Source: JAENVU01 sp038250905 (GTDB lineage Bacteria > Actinomycetota > Acidimicrobiia > IMCC26256 > JAENVU01). Taken from it: a DNA stretch of 64,000 bases. The DNA is taken from contig JBBSBV010000020.1 of the NCBI GenBank assembly GCA_038250905.1, positions 1-64,000 on the forward strand, in the 5' to 3' direction. This document shows, one piece after another, positions 50,919 through 58,744 of this stretch. Both the position numbers and the translations under genes were made by a program. Numbering within the stretch: the stretch's first letter is position 1; each line of letters opens with the position of its first letter. The notes beneath the pieces are model-generated. The model was not told the origin of the DNA. It made no database searches and worked only from the letters and a program-made list of their open reading frames with translations.

Positions 50919-52007
50919 CTCGGCGATCGCGTCGAGCGCATCAAAATCCCGGACCGCGGCCACCATCCGCATCGTGTTCGCGGCGGTGACCTCGGGGCCG
51001 TAGTTCTCCGGCGGGGTGATCAGCCAGCCGATGACCAACCCCCACAACACCGCCCGCCGGCACCACTCCCACGCCTCGGCCGGGCTCGGCGCGTCATCCA
51101 CGCCGCGCGACGCCAGTGCATCGAGGTAGCGACCGAGTAGATCGGTCCCCTCGGCACGCCGGACGTCCGGATCGAGGGCAGTCGAGAGGAGGTAGACGAC
51201 GTCGTGCGCCCAGCACCCCCGCACCTGGAGCTGCCAGTCGAGCAGGCCACCCGTTCCGTCCGGCAGGAGATAGGTGTTCCCGATGTGCGCGTCACCGTGC
51301 AGCAGCGTGACTGGCGCGGCCTCGAGCGACTGTTCGGCGACGGCCAGCGCCGCCCAGAGTTCGTCGACGCTGAGCCCGAGCGGCGCGATCAGCTCCTGTT
51401 TGAAGGGGTGGCGCCGGACCTGATCGGAGATGATCGCGAGTCCATGGTGCTCGAAGATGGCCGACATCCCGCCCTTCCTCGACGTCGCGACCCACGCCAG
51501 ATCGGTGGCGAATCTCGACGACTGCCAGAACTGGGCGTGCAACGAGGCGAGTTGGTCGAGCAGGGCGCCGACCTCGTCGACCGAAACCGGCAGCGTGGCG
51601 TTCGGGAACCGCGCACCACGCTCGGTCAGGTCCTCGAGCAGCAGACCGAACTGACCGGTGGCCGCGTCGAAGGATGCCGCGTAGCAGCGGGGCGTCTCGA
51701 GCGATAGCGACGGGCGCAGCTCGTTGTAGAAGCGGACCTCGGTCTCGTACATCTCCGACGGTGCGTGCGGCGAGACCAGCATCGTCTTCAGGACGAGACG
51801 CTCGGGAAGGTCGCCGGCCGAGCCCTCGGCGTAGGTCAGGTCGAGCACCATACGGTCGGCGGTCGACGCGATGCCCTCACCGCAGCGCTTGGTCGCGACG
51901 ATCTCGACCGCGTCCACCTGCACGCCCGGGGAGTCGGCCGCGAGGACGTCGGTAAGGACGTCGGCGGTGAGATCCTCCTCGCGCCGACCGAACCCGCCGG
52001 TGCTCAC
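50904..52007 (-). CDS. Phosphotransferase-family (APH/EcKinase-like) protein
   Basis: A 367-residue protein-kinase-like-fold enzyme. HGDAHIGNTYLLPDG is the Brenner catalytic motif and GLLDWQLQVRG the metal-binding DxD/Q strand. The N lobe has the ATP-binding lysine in LVLKTMLVS. The family phosphorylates aminoglycosides, choline, ecdysteroids or, in actinobacteria, uncharacterised lipids. The ecdysteroid-kinase-like N lobe suggests a hydroxylated polycyclic substrate. It overlaps the SnoaL-like gene by four bases and is last in the sulfatase operon. Confidence 0.85.
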   Translation of the reverse strand: MSTGGFGRREEDLTADVLTDVLAADSPGVQVDAVEIVATKRCGEGIASTADRMVLDLTYAEGSAGDLPERLVLKTMLVSPHAPSEMYETEVRFYNELRPSLSLETPRCYAASFDAATGQFGLLLEDLTERGARFPNATLPVSVDEVGALLDQLASLHAQFWQSSRFATDLAWVATSRKGGMSAIFEHHGLAIISDQVRRHPFKQELIAPLGLSVDELWAALAVAEQSLEAAPVTLLHGDAHIGNTYLLPDGTGGLLDWQLQVRGCWAHDVVYLLSTALDPDVRRAEGTDLLGRYLDALASRGVDDAPSPAEAWEWCRRAVLWGLVIGWLITPPENYGPEVTAANTMRMVAAVRDFDALDAIAERPPR

Positions 52008-52468
52008 CCCGTGAGACTCCGGCTGACGAGCTCGGCGAACCGCCCGCCGGCGATGTGCAGGGTGTCCTCACGGCGAGAGGCGAAGCGCCAGCCGTCGTCG
52101 GTCCGGACGTACTCGTCGCGGTAGATCACGTTGACGTCCATGAGCTCGTCGACGCCCTTCCACGTGAGGCCGTGCCGGGCGAACGCGTGGAGCGATCCGG
52201 TTGCCTCCCGCTCGCCGGTGAACGCCAGGCGGTGCGTGGAGATCGAGTGCATCGACCAGGTGAACATCTGCATCGCGTCGGGCATCCACGCCGCGACCTC
52301 GGGCGGGGTCCCAGCGATGCCGCCAGACGAGCGGTAGTCGATGGATGCGTCCGGAGTGAACAGAGACTCGAACGCGGACCAGTCGCTCTCGTCGACCGCG
52401 TAGGCGTACGCGACGACGAGGTCGGCGATGAGGGCCCGGTCATCGAGTCGCTCGTCCACGTGCGGCAT
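52004..52468 (-). CDS. SnoaL-like/NTF2-fold protein
   Basis: A 154-residue cone-shaped alpha+beta barrel: DDRALIADLVVAYAYAVDESDWSAFESLFTPDASIDYRSSG is the typical SnoaL_4 (nuclear transport factor 2-like) opening. Members include polyketide cyclases, scytalone dehydratase and ring-hydroxylating dioxygenase beta subunits. The ligand is unknown. ATG at 52468 has AAAGG immediately before it; GTG at 52459 is an alternative with better spacing. Overlaps the phosphotransferase start by ATGA. Confidence 0.85.
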   Translation of the reverse strand: MPHVDERLDDRALIADLVVAYAYAVDESDWSAFESLFTPDASIDYRSSGGIAGTPPEVAAWMPDAMQMFTWSMHSISTHRLAFTGEREATGSLHAFARHGLTWKGVDELMDVNVIYRDEYVRTDDGWRFASRREDTLHIAGGRFAELVSRSLTG

Positions 52469-52486
52469 CCTTTCAGATCCGTCCGG

Positions 52487-54772
52487 CTACTGGTGCCGGA
52501 GGATGCGGGCGAGTTCGACGTCGAGATCGAATGGCGGCGCCGGACCGACGTTGATCTCGATGTCGAGCAGGCTCGCGGGCGCGCTCGCCGGAGGTTCGTA
52601 GTCCTCGCTGACCGGGAACGGCCGGCCGTACCCGACGGTGAGGAACGCTCCGTCCGGTGACCAGGCGAGCGGGATAGACACGCCGAGATCCGCGGCGCCG
52701 ATCTCGGCGCCGTCCGCGGTGAGCGAAACGACGACGCGGCCGTCGGTAATGGTCCCCTGCGCCCCGAGCACCCGCGCGCCCGCGGGGACGCGAGCGGTCG
52801 CCACCCGGGCGCCATCGCCTCCGGCGATGCACCAGCGGACCTCGCCGTCGACGAGGTACCAGGCCCAACCGGAGAGCCAGTCTCCCTGCTCGCACAGGAC
52901 CGCGCGCCCATCGCCGGGAACGGGGCCGGTGAACGCGGCGAGCATGCGGAACCCGCCGGCGAGGTTCGGTCCGGCGACCTCGTGAACCTTGTCGCCGGGC
53001 CGCAGACGGAAACTCGGCCGGTAGGCGGTCCAGGGAACGTGCAGGTGGGTGATCCGGTTCACCGCGCCGTCGTCGAGTGGGAACACGCCGTTGCGCTCCG
53101 CCGCCGCGAACCACTGCTCCACCAGCTCCTGCAGCTTCTCGGGCTCCTGCGCCGCGAGGTCGACCTGCTCGGTCGGATCGACGCGGGTGTCGAACAGCGC
53201 CCACTCGTCGGTATCGAAGTCGTGGCTGCCGACGAGCAGGTCGCGTTCGGCTGCGGTCAGCTGGTTCACGTGGTTGGTGACGGCCTTCCATCCGTCCGCG
53301 TACATCGCACGGCTCCCCCAGCACTCGAAGTACTGACTCGTCCGCGGACCCGCGGCCTCCACGTCGTCCACCACCTCGCGCAGGCTCGCGCCGTCGAAGG
53401 ACATCTGCGCGATGCCGTCGAGCTCCTCGGGAAGCGGGATCCCGCACAGATCAAGCACCGTCGGCAGCACGTCGATCGCGTGGCAGTACTGGTCGCGTAG
53501 CAACCCGCCATGCTCGCCGACGCCCGGCCCCGCGAGGACCATCGGACTGCGCACGCCACCCTCATACGTGTAGCGCTTCCATCGCCGGAACGGCGTGTTC
53601 GCCGCGAGCGCCCATCCCCACGGGTAGTGACCGCTCGAGTGGAAGCCGCCGAGGTCGTCGAGATGGGCCAGGCTGTCCGCGACGTCGTCAGCCGCGTCCG
53701 AGATGTAGTGGCCGAGCTGGTTGAACGCGCCGTGAGGCCCGCCCTCGGCCGAGGCGCCGTTGTCCGAGACCACGACGACGACGGTGTCGTCGAGCTCCCC
53801 GGACGCCTCGAGGTGATCGAGCACACGTCCGAGCTGATGGTCCGCGTGGGCGATGAACGCCGCGCAGACCTCCATCATCCGCGCGTAGAGCCGGCGCCTC
53901 TCGGGGTCGATCTGCGACCACGGCTCGACCCACTCCGGCCGCTCCGAAAGCTCGGTGTCGGGCGGGACGATCCCGAGCGCCTTCTGGCGGTCCAGCGTGG
54001 CCTCGCGCCACGCGTCCCACCCGTCGTCGAACCGGCCACGGAACCGATCGATCCACTCCGGCGGCGCCTGATGCGGCGCGTGGGGCGCACCCGACGCGTA
54101 CCAGAGCAGGAACGGCCGGTCGGGATGCGACAGCCGCAACTCGCGCAAGTACTCGATGGCCTGGTCGGCCAGGTCCGCGTCGAGGTGATACCCCTCGGCG
54201 GGCGTGCACGGCGGCTCGACGTGGTTCGTGTCCCGCACCAGGTTCGGCGTCCACTGGTTCGTCTCGCCGTTGAGGAAGCCGTAGTACCGGTCGAACCCGA
54301 GGCCGGTCGGCCACATGGCGTACGGGCCGGTCACCCGCTGGTCGCGAGGCACCAGATGCCACTTTCCGACACAGAACGTTGCGTAGCCGGAGCCGCGGAG
54401 GATCTGCGCGAGCGTCCCTGCCGACCGCGGGAACGTCCCCGAGTACCCCGGGAAGTTCGTCGACATGTCCGGCAGCATCCCCATGCCGACGCGGTGGTGG
54501 TTGCGTCCGGTCAGCAGGCATGCCCGCGTCGGCGAACAGACCGCGGTCGTATGGAAGTTCGTGAAGCGCACCCCGCGCGCCGCGAGCGCGTCCACGTTCG
54601 GCGTCGTGAGGTCGGATCCGTAGCCTCCGAGGTGACCGAACCCGAGGTCGTCGAACACGACCACGACCACGTTGGGCGCGCCGCGCGGGAATGGCGGCTC
54701 ATGGCGCGTTCGCGGGAGCGAGGCCATCGTCGGCGGCGGCATCGGATCGCGCATCCCTGCATCATGCGACAT
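52487..54772 (-). CDS. Arylsulfatase-type sulfatase
   Basis: A 761-residue sulfatase of the alkaline-phosphatase superfamily. NVVVVVFDDLGFGHLGG supplies the calcium-binding Asp pair; the formylglycine site is CSPTRACLLTGR with Cys79, matching CxPxR. VVVVVSDNGASAEGG gives the late Asp-Asn metal ligands. It needs a formylglycine-generating enzyme, which is not in the window. No signal peptide is seen, so it probably acts in the cytosol. The C-terminal 200 residues resemble those of actinobacterial arylsulfatases. Start at 54772 or 54754. It sits in a same-strand cluster with a methyltransferase, SnoaL-like and phosphotransferase gene. Confidence 0.9.
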   Translation of the reverse strand: MSHDAGMRDPMPPPTMASLPRTRHEPPFPRGAPNVVVVVFDDLGFGHLGGYGSDLTTPNVDALAARGVRFTNFHTTAVCSPTRACLLTGRNHHRVGMGMLPDMSTNFPGYSGTFPRSAGTLAQILRGSGYATFCVGKWHLVPRDQRVTGPYAMWPTGLGFDRYYGFLNGETNQWTPNLVRDTNHVEPPCTPAEGYHLDADLADQAIEYLRELRLSHPDRPFLLWYASGAPHAPHQAPPEWIDRFRGRFDDGWDAWREATLDRQKALGIVPPDTELSERPEWVEPWSQIDPERRRLYARMMEVCAAFIAHADHQLGRVLDHLEASGELDDTVVVVVSDNGASAEGGPHGAFNQLGHYISDAADDVADSLAHLDDLGGFHSSGHYPWGWALAANTPFRRWKRYTYEGGVRSPMVLAGPGVGEHGGLLRDQYCHAIDVLPTVLDLCGIPLPEELDGIAQMSFDGASLREVVDDVEAAGPRTSQYFECWGSRAMYADGWKAVTNHVNQLTAAERDLLVGSHDFDTDEWALFDTRVDPTEQVDLAAQEPEKLQELVEQWFAAAERNGVFPLDDGAVNRITHLHVPWTAYRPSFRLRPGDKVHEVAGPNLAGGFRMLAAFTGPVPGDGRAVLCEQGDWLSGWAWYLVDGEVRWCIAGGDGARVATARVPAGARVLGAQGTITDGRVVVSLTADGAEIGAADLGVSIPLAWSPDGAFLTVGYGRPFPVSEDYEPPASAPASLLDIEINVGPAPPFDLDVELARILRHQ

Positions 54773-54830
54773 TCCCGCCGACCCGAGCCAGAAGACCTCG
54801 GTGACCAGTACTCGAGCCGGGGCTCCCTCG

Positions 54831-55895
54831 TCAGGGCCGGATCTCGTAGAACGCGTTGACCGGATGGTCGATGTCGAGTCGACGGAAGCGACTGAACCCT
54901 GCGGCCCGGGCCATCGCTTCGGCCTTCGCCGCAGACAGACCGAGGGTTCCGAGACCGGCACCGTCGGGCGCCGACATCGCCGATGACATGCACGACAGGA
55001 CGCTGATGCCGTACATCAACGACGCCATCGGGTTCTCGGATGCGTTCAGCGCGAACGTGTCGTGGGCCTTGATGTCGACGAGCAGCCAGGTCCCGTCTGG
55101 GGTGATCGCGCGCCGGAGTGTCTTCATGATCTCGAACGGATGGGTCATGTCGTGGATGCAGTCGAAGGTGGAGATGAACCCGACCGATCCGTCGGTCGGC
55201 AGCGGCTCGATCCGCGGGTCGTGGAACGACACGTTGGACACGTCGGACTCCAGGCGCTTCTCCTCGGCGCGAGCGAGCGCGAACTGGCTGATGTCGTACC
55301 CGAGGAACCGGCTGTCCGGGAACGCGCCGGCCATCAGCAACAGGGCTCCGCCGGCGCCGCAACCCACATCGGCCACGGTCGTCCCTGCGACGAGCCGTTC
55401 GGTGACGCCCTCGAGTGCAGGGAGGACGACCGGCAACAGATTCGTTCGGTTCCACGGCTCGAACGCGCGCTCGATACCGACCGCGGCTTCCGGACCGTGG
55501 CTGTCGTAATCGTGTCCGAGTCCGGTACGGAAGCTCTCCGGCATCGCTCGAAGGCTGTCCATCGTGTTCGGGAACCGATGGAACATCCCCATCCCGTACG
55601 CCGGATGGTCGGGGGTCGCAAGGACAGCGGCGGCCTCCTCCGAGAGGGAGAAGCGTTCGTCGTCGTCGCAGCTGATGATGCGCGCGGCAGCCTGGTTGTA
55701 GGCCCACTCACGGACCCAGCGTTCGTGGAGGCCGGTGAGCCGGGCGAGCTCGTCGGCGTCGAGTGGCTGGTCGGCTGCCCGCATCGCCGCGTAGAGACCG
55801 AGCTTGTCGCCGAGGTGGATCATCCCGGTGGTCACCGCGCCCTCGAGCTTGGTGAAGACGAGAAACGAGAACATCTTGAGCTTCTGCTGATCCAC
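54831..55895 (-). CDS. SAM-dependent methyltransferase with N-terminal winged-helix (Rv2258c-like)
   Basis: A 354-residue two-domain methyltransferase: an N-terminal dimerisation winged helix (GMIHLGDKLGLYAAMRA; DADELARLTGLHERWVREW) and a Rossmann domain with the SAM motif VADVGCGAGGALLLMAGAFP. The closest class I know is the Rv2258c/Hen-type O-methyltransferase-like group. GTG at 55895 is chosen because AGGGGAGAG lies upstream; a TTG 21 codons earlier is possible. First gene of the sulfatase cluster, 58 bases before the sulfatase start. Confidence 0.88.
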   Translation of the reverse strand: MDQQKLKMFSFLVFTKLEGAVTTGMIHLGDKLGLYAAMRAADQPLDADELARLTGLHERWVREWAYNQAAARIISCDDDERFSLSEEAAAVLATPDHPAYGMGMFHRFPNTMDSLRAMPESFRTGLGHDYDSHGPEAAVGIERAFEPWNRTNLLPVVLPALEGVTERLVAGTTVADVGCGAGGALLLMAGAFPDSRFLGYDISQFALARAEEKRLESDVSNVSFHDPRIEPLPTDGSVGFISTFDCIHDMTHPFEIMKTLRRAITPDGTWLLVDIKAHDTFALNASENPMASLMYGISVLSCMSSAMSAPDGAGLGTLGLSAAKAEAMARAAGFSRFRRLDIDHPVNAFYEIRP

Positions 55896-55967
55896 GTCCC
55901 TGCTCTCCCCTCGGGCGGCGAGGGCCGACCGCTTGCGAACGTTATCGAGGTCTCGCAACGGTCGATG

Positions 55968-56153
55968 TCAGGCGCTCGGGTGCTTCGCCGGTTGTCGCCG
56001 GCGTCGCCAGCCCCTCGCTGCGGAGACCGAGTCGTCGGCGCCGCATTGGCAGCGTTCGGAACGCGGCACGTGGCCGAGGACCTGTTCCACGTGGGCACCG
56101 CAGCCCGCCCAGCCCGGCCGACCGCACTTCGAACATTTCGTCTGTCTGCACAT
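55968..56153 (-). CDS. Cys-rich mini-protein (MCRxxxCxKCG-type), CsoR-box controlled
   Basis: A 61-residue protein with cysteines at 2, 7, 10, 18, 35 and 37 (MCRQTKCSKCGRPGWAGCGA; RCQCGA), then a basic tail. I recognise the pattern C-R-x3-C-x2-CG-x3-WAGCG-x-H from small uncharacterised actinobacterial proteins; it looks like a zinc or other metal ribbon. The ATG overlaps a CsoR-like palindrome and lies seven bases after TACCCT, the leaderless spacing. This supports the start and expression under the sulfur/metal regulon. The longer frame to 56222 is discarded. Might bind metal or carry persulfides. Confidence 0.72.
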   Translation of the reverse strand: MCRQTKCSKCGRPGWAGCGAHVEQVLGHVPRSERCQCGADDSVSAARGWRRRRQPAKHPSA

Positions 56154-56167
56154 ACCCCCCAGGGTAT
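56152..56167 (-). promoter_or_regulatory. CsoR/CstR-like operator on the Cys-rich mini-gene start
   Basis: ATACCCTGGGGGGTAT on the minus strand, an imperfect palindrome of the TACCCC/GGGGTA class bound by CsoR-family repressors. It contains the likely -10 (TACCCT) and ends inside the start codon, so a bound repressor would block initiation outright. Confidence 0.65.
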
Positions 56168-56191
56168 CAGGTGGGCCTCGGTGCGGGCCAC

Positions 56192-57100
56192 TCACCGCGG
56201 GACCTCCTCCCGGTCGTCGCACACCGCGTCCCGGATGAAGGACGTCACCGCCGGAGCAGCAAGGAGGAAGGCATCGAGGGACGCATGGTCCGCCTCGGGC
56301 ACGATGACCCGTTGGGCGCGACCGTCGGACGCCTGCTCGAGGCGCGTCGCGTCGGTGGGTGGAACCACGTCGTCGCGTCCGCCGTGGACGAGGAGCACAG
56401 GAGCGCGGACACGCGAGATCGTCGAGATCGGAGCGAACACGTCGAACTGCAGGCCGATGGCGCGCTCGATCTCGCGCAGAATGACGGTGATCACCGGGCC
56501 GGGAATGCCGCGGGCGCGCAGGTTGGCCCGCATGAGGGTTCCCGGATGGGCCATCGAGGCGATGCTGACCACCGCCGCGACCCCGGGGTCGCGGCTCGCG
56601 GCGAGCAAGCTCGCACCGGCACCCACCGAGTGCCCGAGCAGCACGACGCGGGCCGGCTCGACCCGTGGGTCATCCCGGAGCCACCGCAGGGCCGCTTCGA
56701 CGTCCTCCGCGAAGCGCGGCATCGAGGCGAACCCGTCCTCGTCGCTACGTCCGTGACAACGGGCGTCGAGGAAGAGGGCGTGCGCGCCCGCATCGTGGAC
56801 CAGCGATGCGACGGGGAGCATCAGACTGGCGGCACTGTTCCAGCCGTGGATGACGAGAACGGTCGGCCGAGTCCGGTCGGTGCCGGGAGCCGCGACGAAC
56901 CATGCCTTGAGCGTGCGGTGGTTGGGCCCCTCGATCGTGATGTCTTCCGCGTCCAGCCCGAGGTCCGACGGTCCGCGCTCGAGACCGACCCGCCGGACCC
57001 GGAAGAACCGGGCGAGTACCCGAGGGACGGCCCGGCGCACGGCGGTGACGACGACGGCGAGCAGCGCGACCCTCGCGAGGAGGCGAACGGTGCGGTTCAC
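56192..57100 (-). CDS. Alpha/beta hydrolase (serine aminopeptidase/BAAT-like), membrane-anchored
   Basis: A 302-residue hydrolase with an N-terminal hydrophobic anchor (about 5-30). VLVIHGWNS is the oxyanion strand, Ser158 in LGHSVGAG the nucleophile, and GGRDDVVPP plus ADHASLD provide Asp and His: the triad is complete. The family includes cutinase-like esterases and peptidases. GTG at 57100. It lies between the methyltransferase and the Cys-rich mini-gene on the same strand, and may be part of the TSUP transcript. Confidence 0.85.
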   Translation of the reverse strand: MNRTVRLLARVALLAVVVTAVRRAVPRVLARFFRVRRVGLERGPSDLGLDAEDITIEGPNHRTLKAWFVAAPGTDRTRPTVLVIHGWNSAASLMLPVASLVHDAGAHALFLDARCHGRSDEDGFASMPRFAEDVEAALRWLRDDPRVEPARVVLLGHSVGAGASLLAASRDPGVAAVVSIASMAHPGTLMRANLRARGIPGPVITVILREIERAIGLQFDVFAPISTISRVRAPVLLVHGGRDDVVPPTDATRLEQASDGRAQRVIVPEADHASLDAFLLAAPAVTSFIRDAVCDDREEVPR

Positions 57101-57176
57101 GGCCGTCGTTGCTCGGCTCGGGCGATCGTCTCGATCACCGCGGGGTGCGGGATCTGAACACGATCGTCGTGCAGAT

Positions 57177-57794
57177 TCAGGGCGTTGCGCGGTGGGCGCG
57201 CACGAGGCAGTCGATGGCCATCACGGTGCCGGCCTCGGTCTCGACCGGCCGCTCGACCCGCTCCGCACGCTCGACGACGAGATCCCTGACCCCAGATCCG
57301 TCGAGATCGCGGCGGACGTGGTCCGGCGTGTAGAGCACGCCGGGATCCCGGGGGCCGCCGATGCCGTCGGTCAGGTTGGTGAGGTCGTGTGCGACGACGA
57401 GGAGCGTCCCGCCCGGAGCGAGTGCACGCGCGGCCGCCCCCATGGCGGCGCTCCGTTGCACCTCGGGAAGCTGGAGGTAGAAGACCACGACGAGGTCGAA
57501 TGGCGCGGTCGATTCCCAGTTCGTGACGTCGGCGCAGATCCATTCGACGGCGACGTTGTTCGTCTCGGCGAGCCGCGCCGCTTTTCCCAGCCCGGTCGTG
57601 GAGAAGTCGACGCCGGTCGCCTCCCATCCCTGGGTGGCGAGCCACACTGCGTTGCGTCCTTCTCCGCAGGCGAGGTCGAGCGCCCGGCCGGCGGTCAGCC
57701 CCTCGACCTCGGGCGGGAGGAACCGGTTGGGTTGCGTCGACCACACGAACTCGGCGGCGCGATATCGCTCGTCCCACGACGCCGCGTCGCTCAT
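57177..57794 (-). CDS. Class I SAM-dependent methyltransferase (TehB/thiopurine-type)
   Basis: A 205-residue single-domain enzyme: SWDERYRAAEFVWSTQPNRFL, SAM motif LDLACGEGRNAVWLA, and the acidic VTGVDFS-type strand (ATGVDFSTTGL). The short TehB-like form often detoxifies small thiols, selenite or tellurite. Its place beside persulfide genes makes a thiol or sulfide methyltransferase plausible, but that is inference. Its ATG overlaps the stop of a 14-codon ORF that carries the only good ribosome site. Confidence 0.85.
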   Translation of the reverse strand: MSDAASWDERYRAAEFVWSTQPNRFLPPEVEGLTAGRALDLACGEGRNAVWLATQGWEATGVDFSTTGLGKAARLAETNNVAVEWICADVTNWESTAPFDLVVVFYLQLPEVQRSAAMGAAARALAPGGTLLVVAHDLTNLTDGIGGPRDPGVLYTPDHVRRDLDGSGVRDLVVERAERVERPVETEAGTVMAIDCLVRAHRATP

Positions 57795-57835
57795 GGTCGT
57801 GCGCCGGTCTCGCGGGTGTCGCCGGATGCGTTCAT
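57791..57835 (-). CDS. Putative 14-codon leader ORF coupled to the methyltransferase
   Basis: ATG at 57835 follows GGAGG by seven bases and encodes MNASGDTRETGARP; TGA overlaps the methyltransferase ATG (ATGA, 57791-57794). The methyltransferase itself has no ribosome site, so its translation likely depends on ribosomes finishing this peptide. Confidence 0.5.
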   Translation of the reverse strand: MNASGDTRETGARP

Positions 57836-57884
57836 CGTTGCCTCCGTGGGTCAAGGGCGTAGCAATCGGTCGGGGTGTTCTCGT

Positions 57885-58646
57885 TCACCCGAGTTGGCGA
57901 ACGAGGAAGAAGATCGAGAACACGATCAGCATGACCCCGAACGCGGCCCGCAAGCGCTCGGCCGAGATTCGTTGCGCGATCCGGGCGCCGACGGCGGCGC
58001 CGGGGATCAACCCGGCCGCGAAGCCCCCCGCGACGGTCCAGTCGATGTGGCCGAGTGCCCAATGGGTGGCAAGGGTGGGGATGGTGAGGAGTCCCACCAC
58101 GACCATCGATGTACCGGCCGCCTCGACGGCCGTGAGGCCGAGGACCAGCACGAACACGGGAACGAGCAGGAACCCTCCCCCATTCGCGAGCAGCCCGGTC
58201 AACAGCCCGACCCCGAAGGATGCTCCGACGACGATCGCGGTGCTGTCGCGCCGGCCCGCGGCGCGGTGCGCCGCACCGGCGCGGTCGGGCAGGACGAACC
58301 GCACCCCGATGCCCAGGAGCAAGAGGCCCGAGACCACGAGCAGGTTCGCGCCGCCGACGAAGTTCGATGCCAACGCGCCGATCAGAACGCCGGGGACGCC
58401 ACCGAACACCGCGAGCTTGGCGATCCGGCGGTCGAGGTGGCCCGAGCGGAGGTAGCGACGGGCACCGACGATGGACGCCGGGATCATCGCCGGAAGCGGC
58501 GACGCGACCGCGAGCAGCCCCGGAACGCCGATGAGCGCCAGCACTGGGGTCGCGAACGCGGAGCCGCCGGCACCGAACATCCCGAAGACGACCCCGACGC
58601 CCAGCCCGGCGAACACGTACTGCAGCACTTCCACACCTACCACCAT
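57885..58646 (-). CDS. TSUP (TauE/SafE) family sulfite/organosulfur exporter
   Basis: A 253-residue membrane protein with eight or so helices in two halves. GMFGAGGSAFATPVLALIGVP and LLTGLLANGGGFLLVPVFVLVLGL are the repeated TSUP signatures. TauE-like exporters next to persulfide dioxygenases remove sulfite made by the enzyme. ATG at 58646 lies one base from the CsoR-like box; GTG at 58634 fits the leaderless spacing after TATGGT and is an alternative. Divergent from the persulfide dioxygenase gene. Confidence 0.88.
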   Translation of the reverse strand: MVVGVEVLQYVFAGLGVGVVFGMFGAGGSAFATPVLALIGVPGLLAVASPLPAMIPASIVGARRYLRSGHLDRRIAKLAVFGGVPGVLIGALASNFVGGANLLVVSGLLLLGIGVRFVLPDRAGAAHRAAGRRDSTAIVVGASFGVGLLTGLLANGGGFLLVPVFVLVLGLTAVEAAGTSMVVVGLLTIPTLATHWALGHIDWTVAGGFAAGLIPGAAVGARIAQRISAERLRAAFGVMLIVFSIFFLVRQLG

Positions 58647-58647
58647 A

Positions 58648-58661
58648 TACCCCCGGGGGTA
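58648..58661. promoter_or_regulatory. CsoR/CstR-like operator in a divergent promoter
   Basis: TACCCCCGGGGGTA is a perfect 14-bp palindrome. For the rightward promoter it occupies the spacer upstream of the -10 TAGGCT (58666-58671); leftward it abuts the exporter start. One site can therefore repress both the TSUP and the persulfide dioxygenase genes. Confidence 0.7.
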
Positions 58662-58665
58662 CTGC

Positions 58666-58678
58666 TAGGCTGTTGGTC
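58666..58678 (+). promoter_or_regulatory. Leaderless-type -10 element of the persulfide dioxygenase transcript
   Basis: TAGGCT, seven bases, then GTG at 58679 which opens a 21-codon ORF ending on the dioxygenase start. Confidence 0.45.
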
Positions 58679-58744
58679 GTGAAGATGTCTTCCCGTTGGC
58701 CCGAGCGATCGGCCCGGCCCGAGCACCGAGGAGGTGCCGCATGA
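58679..58744 (+). CDS. Putative 21-codon leader ORF coupled to the persulfide dioxygenase gene
   Basis: GTG at 58679 begins VKMSSRWPERS and the frame stays open to a TGA that overlaps the dioxygenase ATG (ATGA, 58741-58744). The peptide is basic and has no Cys, so it is not a cysteine attenuator. Same layout as the ORFs at 19672 and 57835. Confidence 0.4.
   Translation: MKMSSRWPERSARPEHRGGAA

Noticed and set aside
57097..57777. Minus-strand frame ending in a GTGA overlap with the hydrolase start
   Set aside because: It is the alternative frame of the methyltransferase gene; only the last 25 codons are outside it and they have no start codon.
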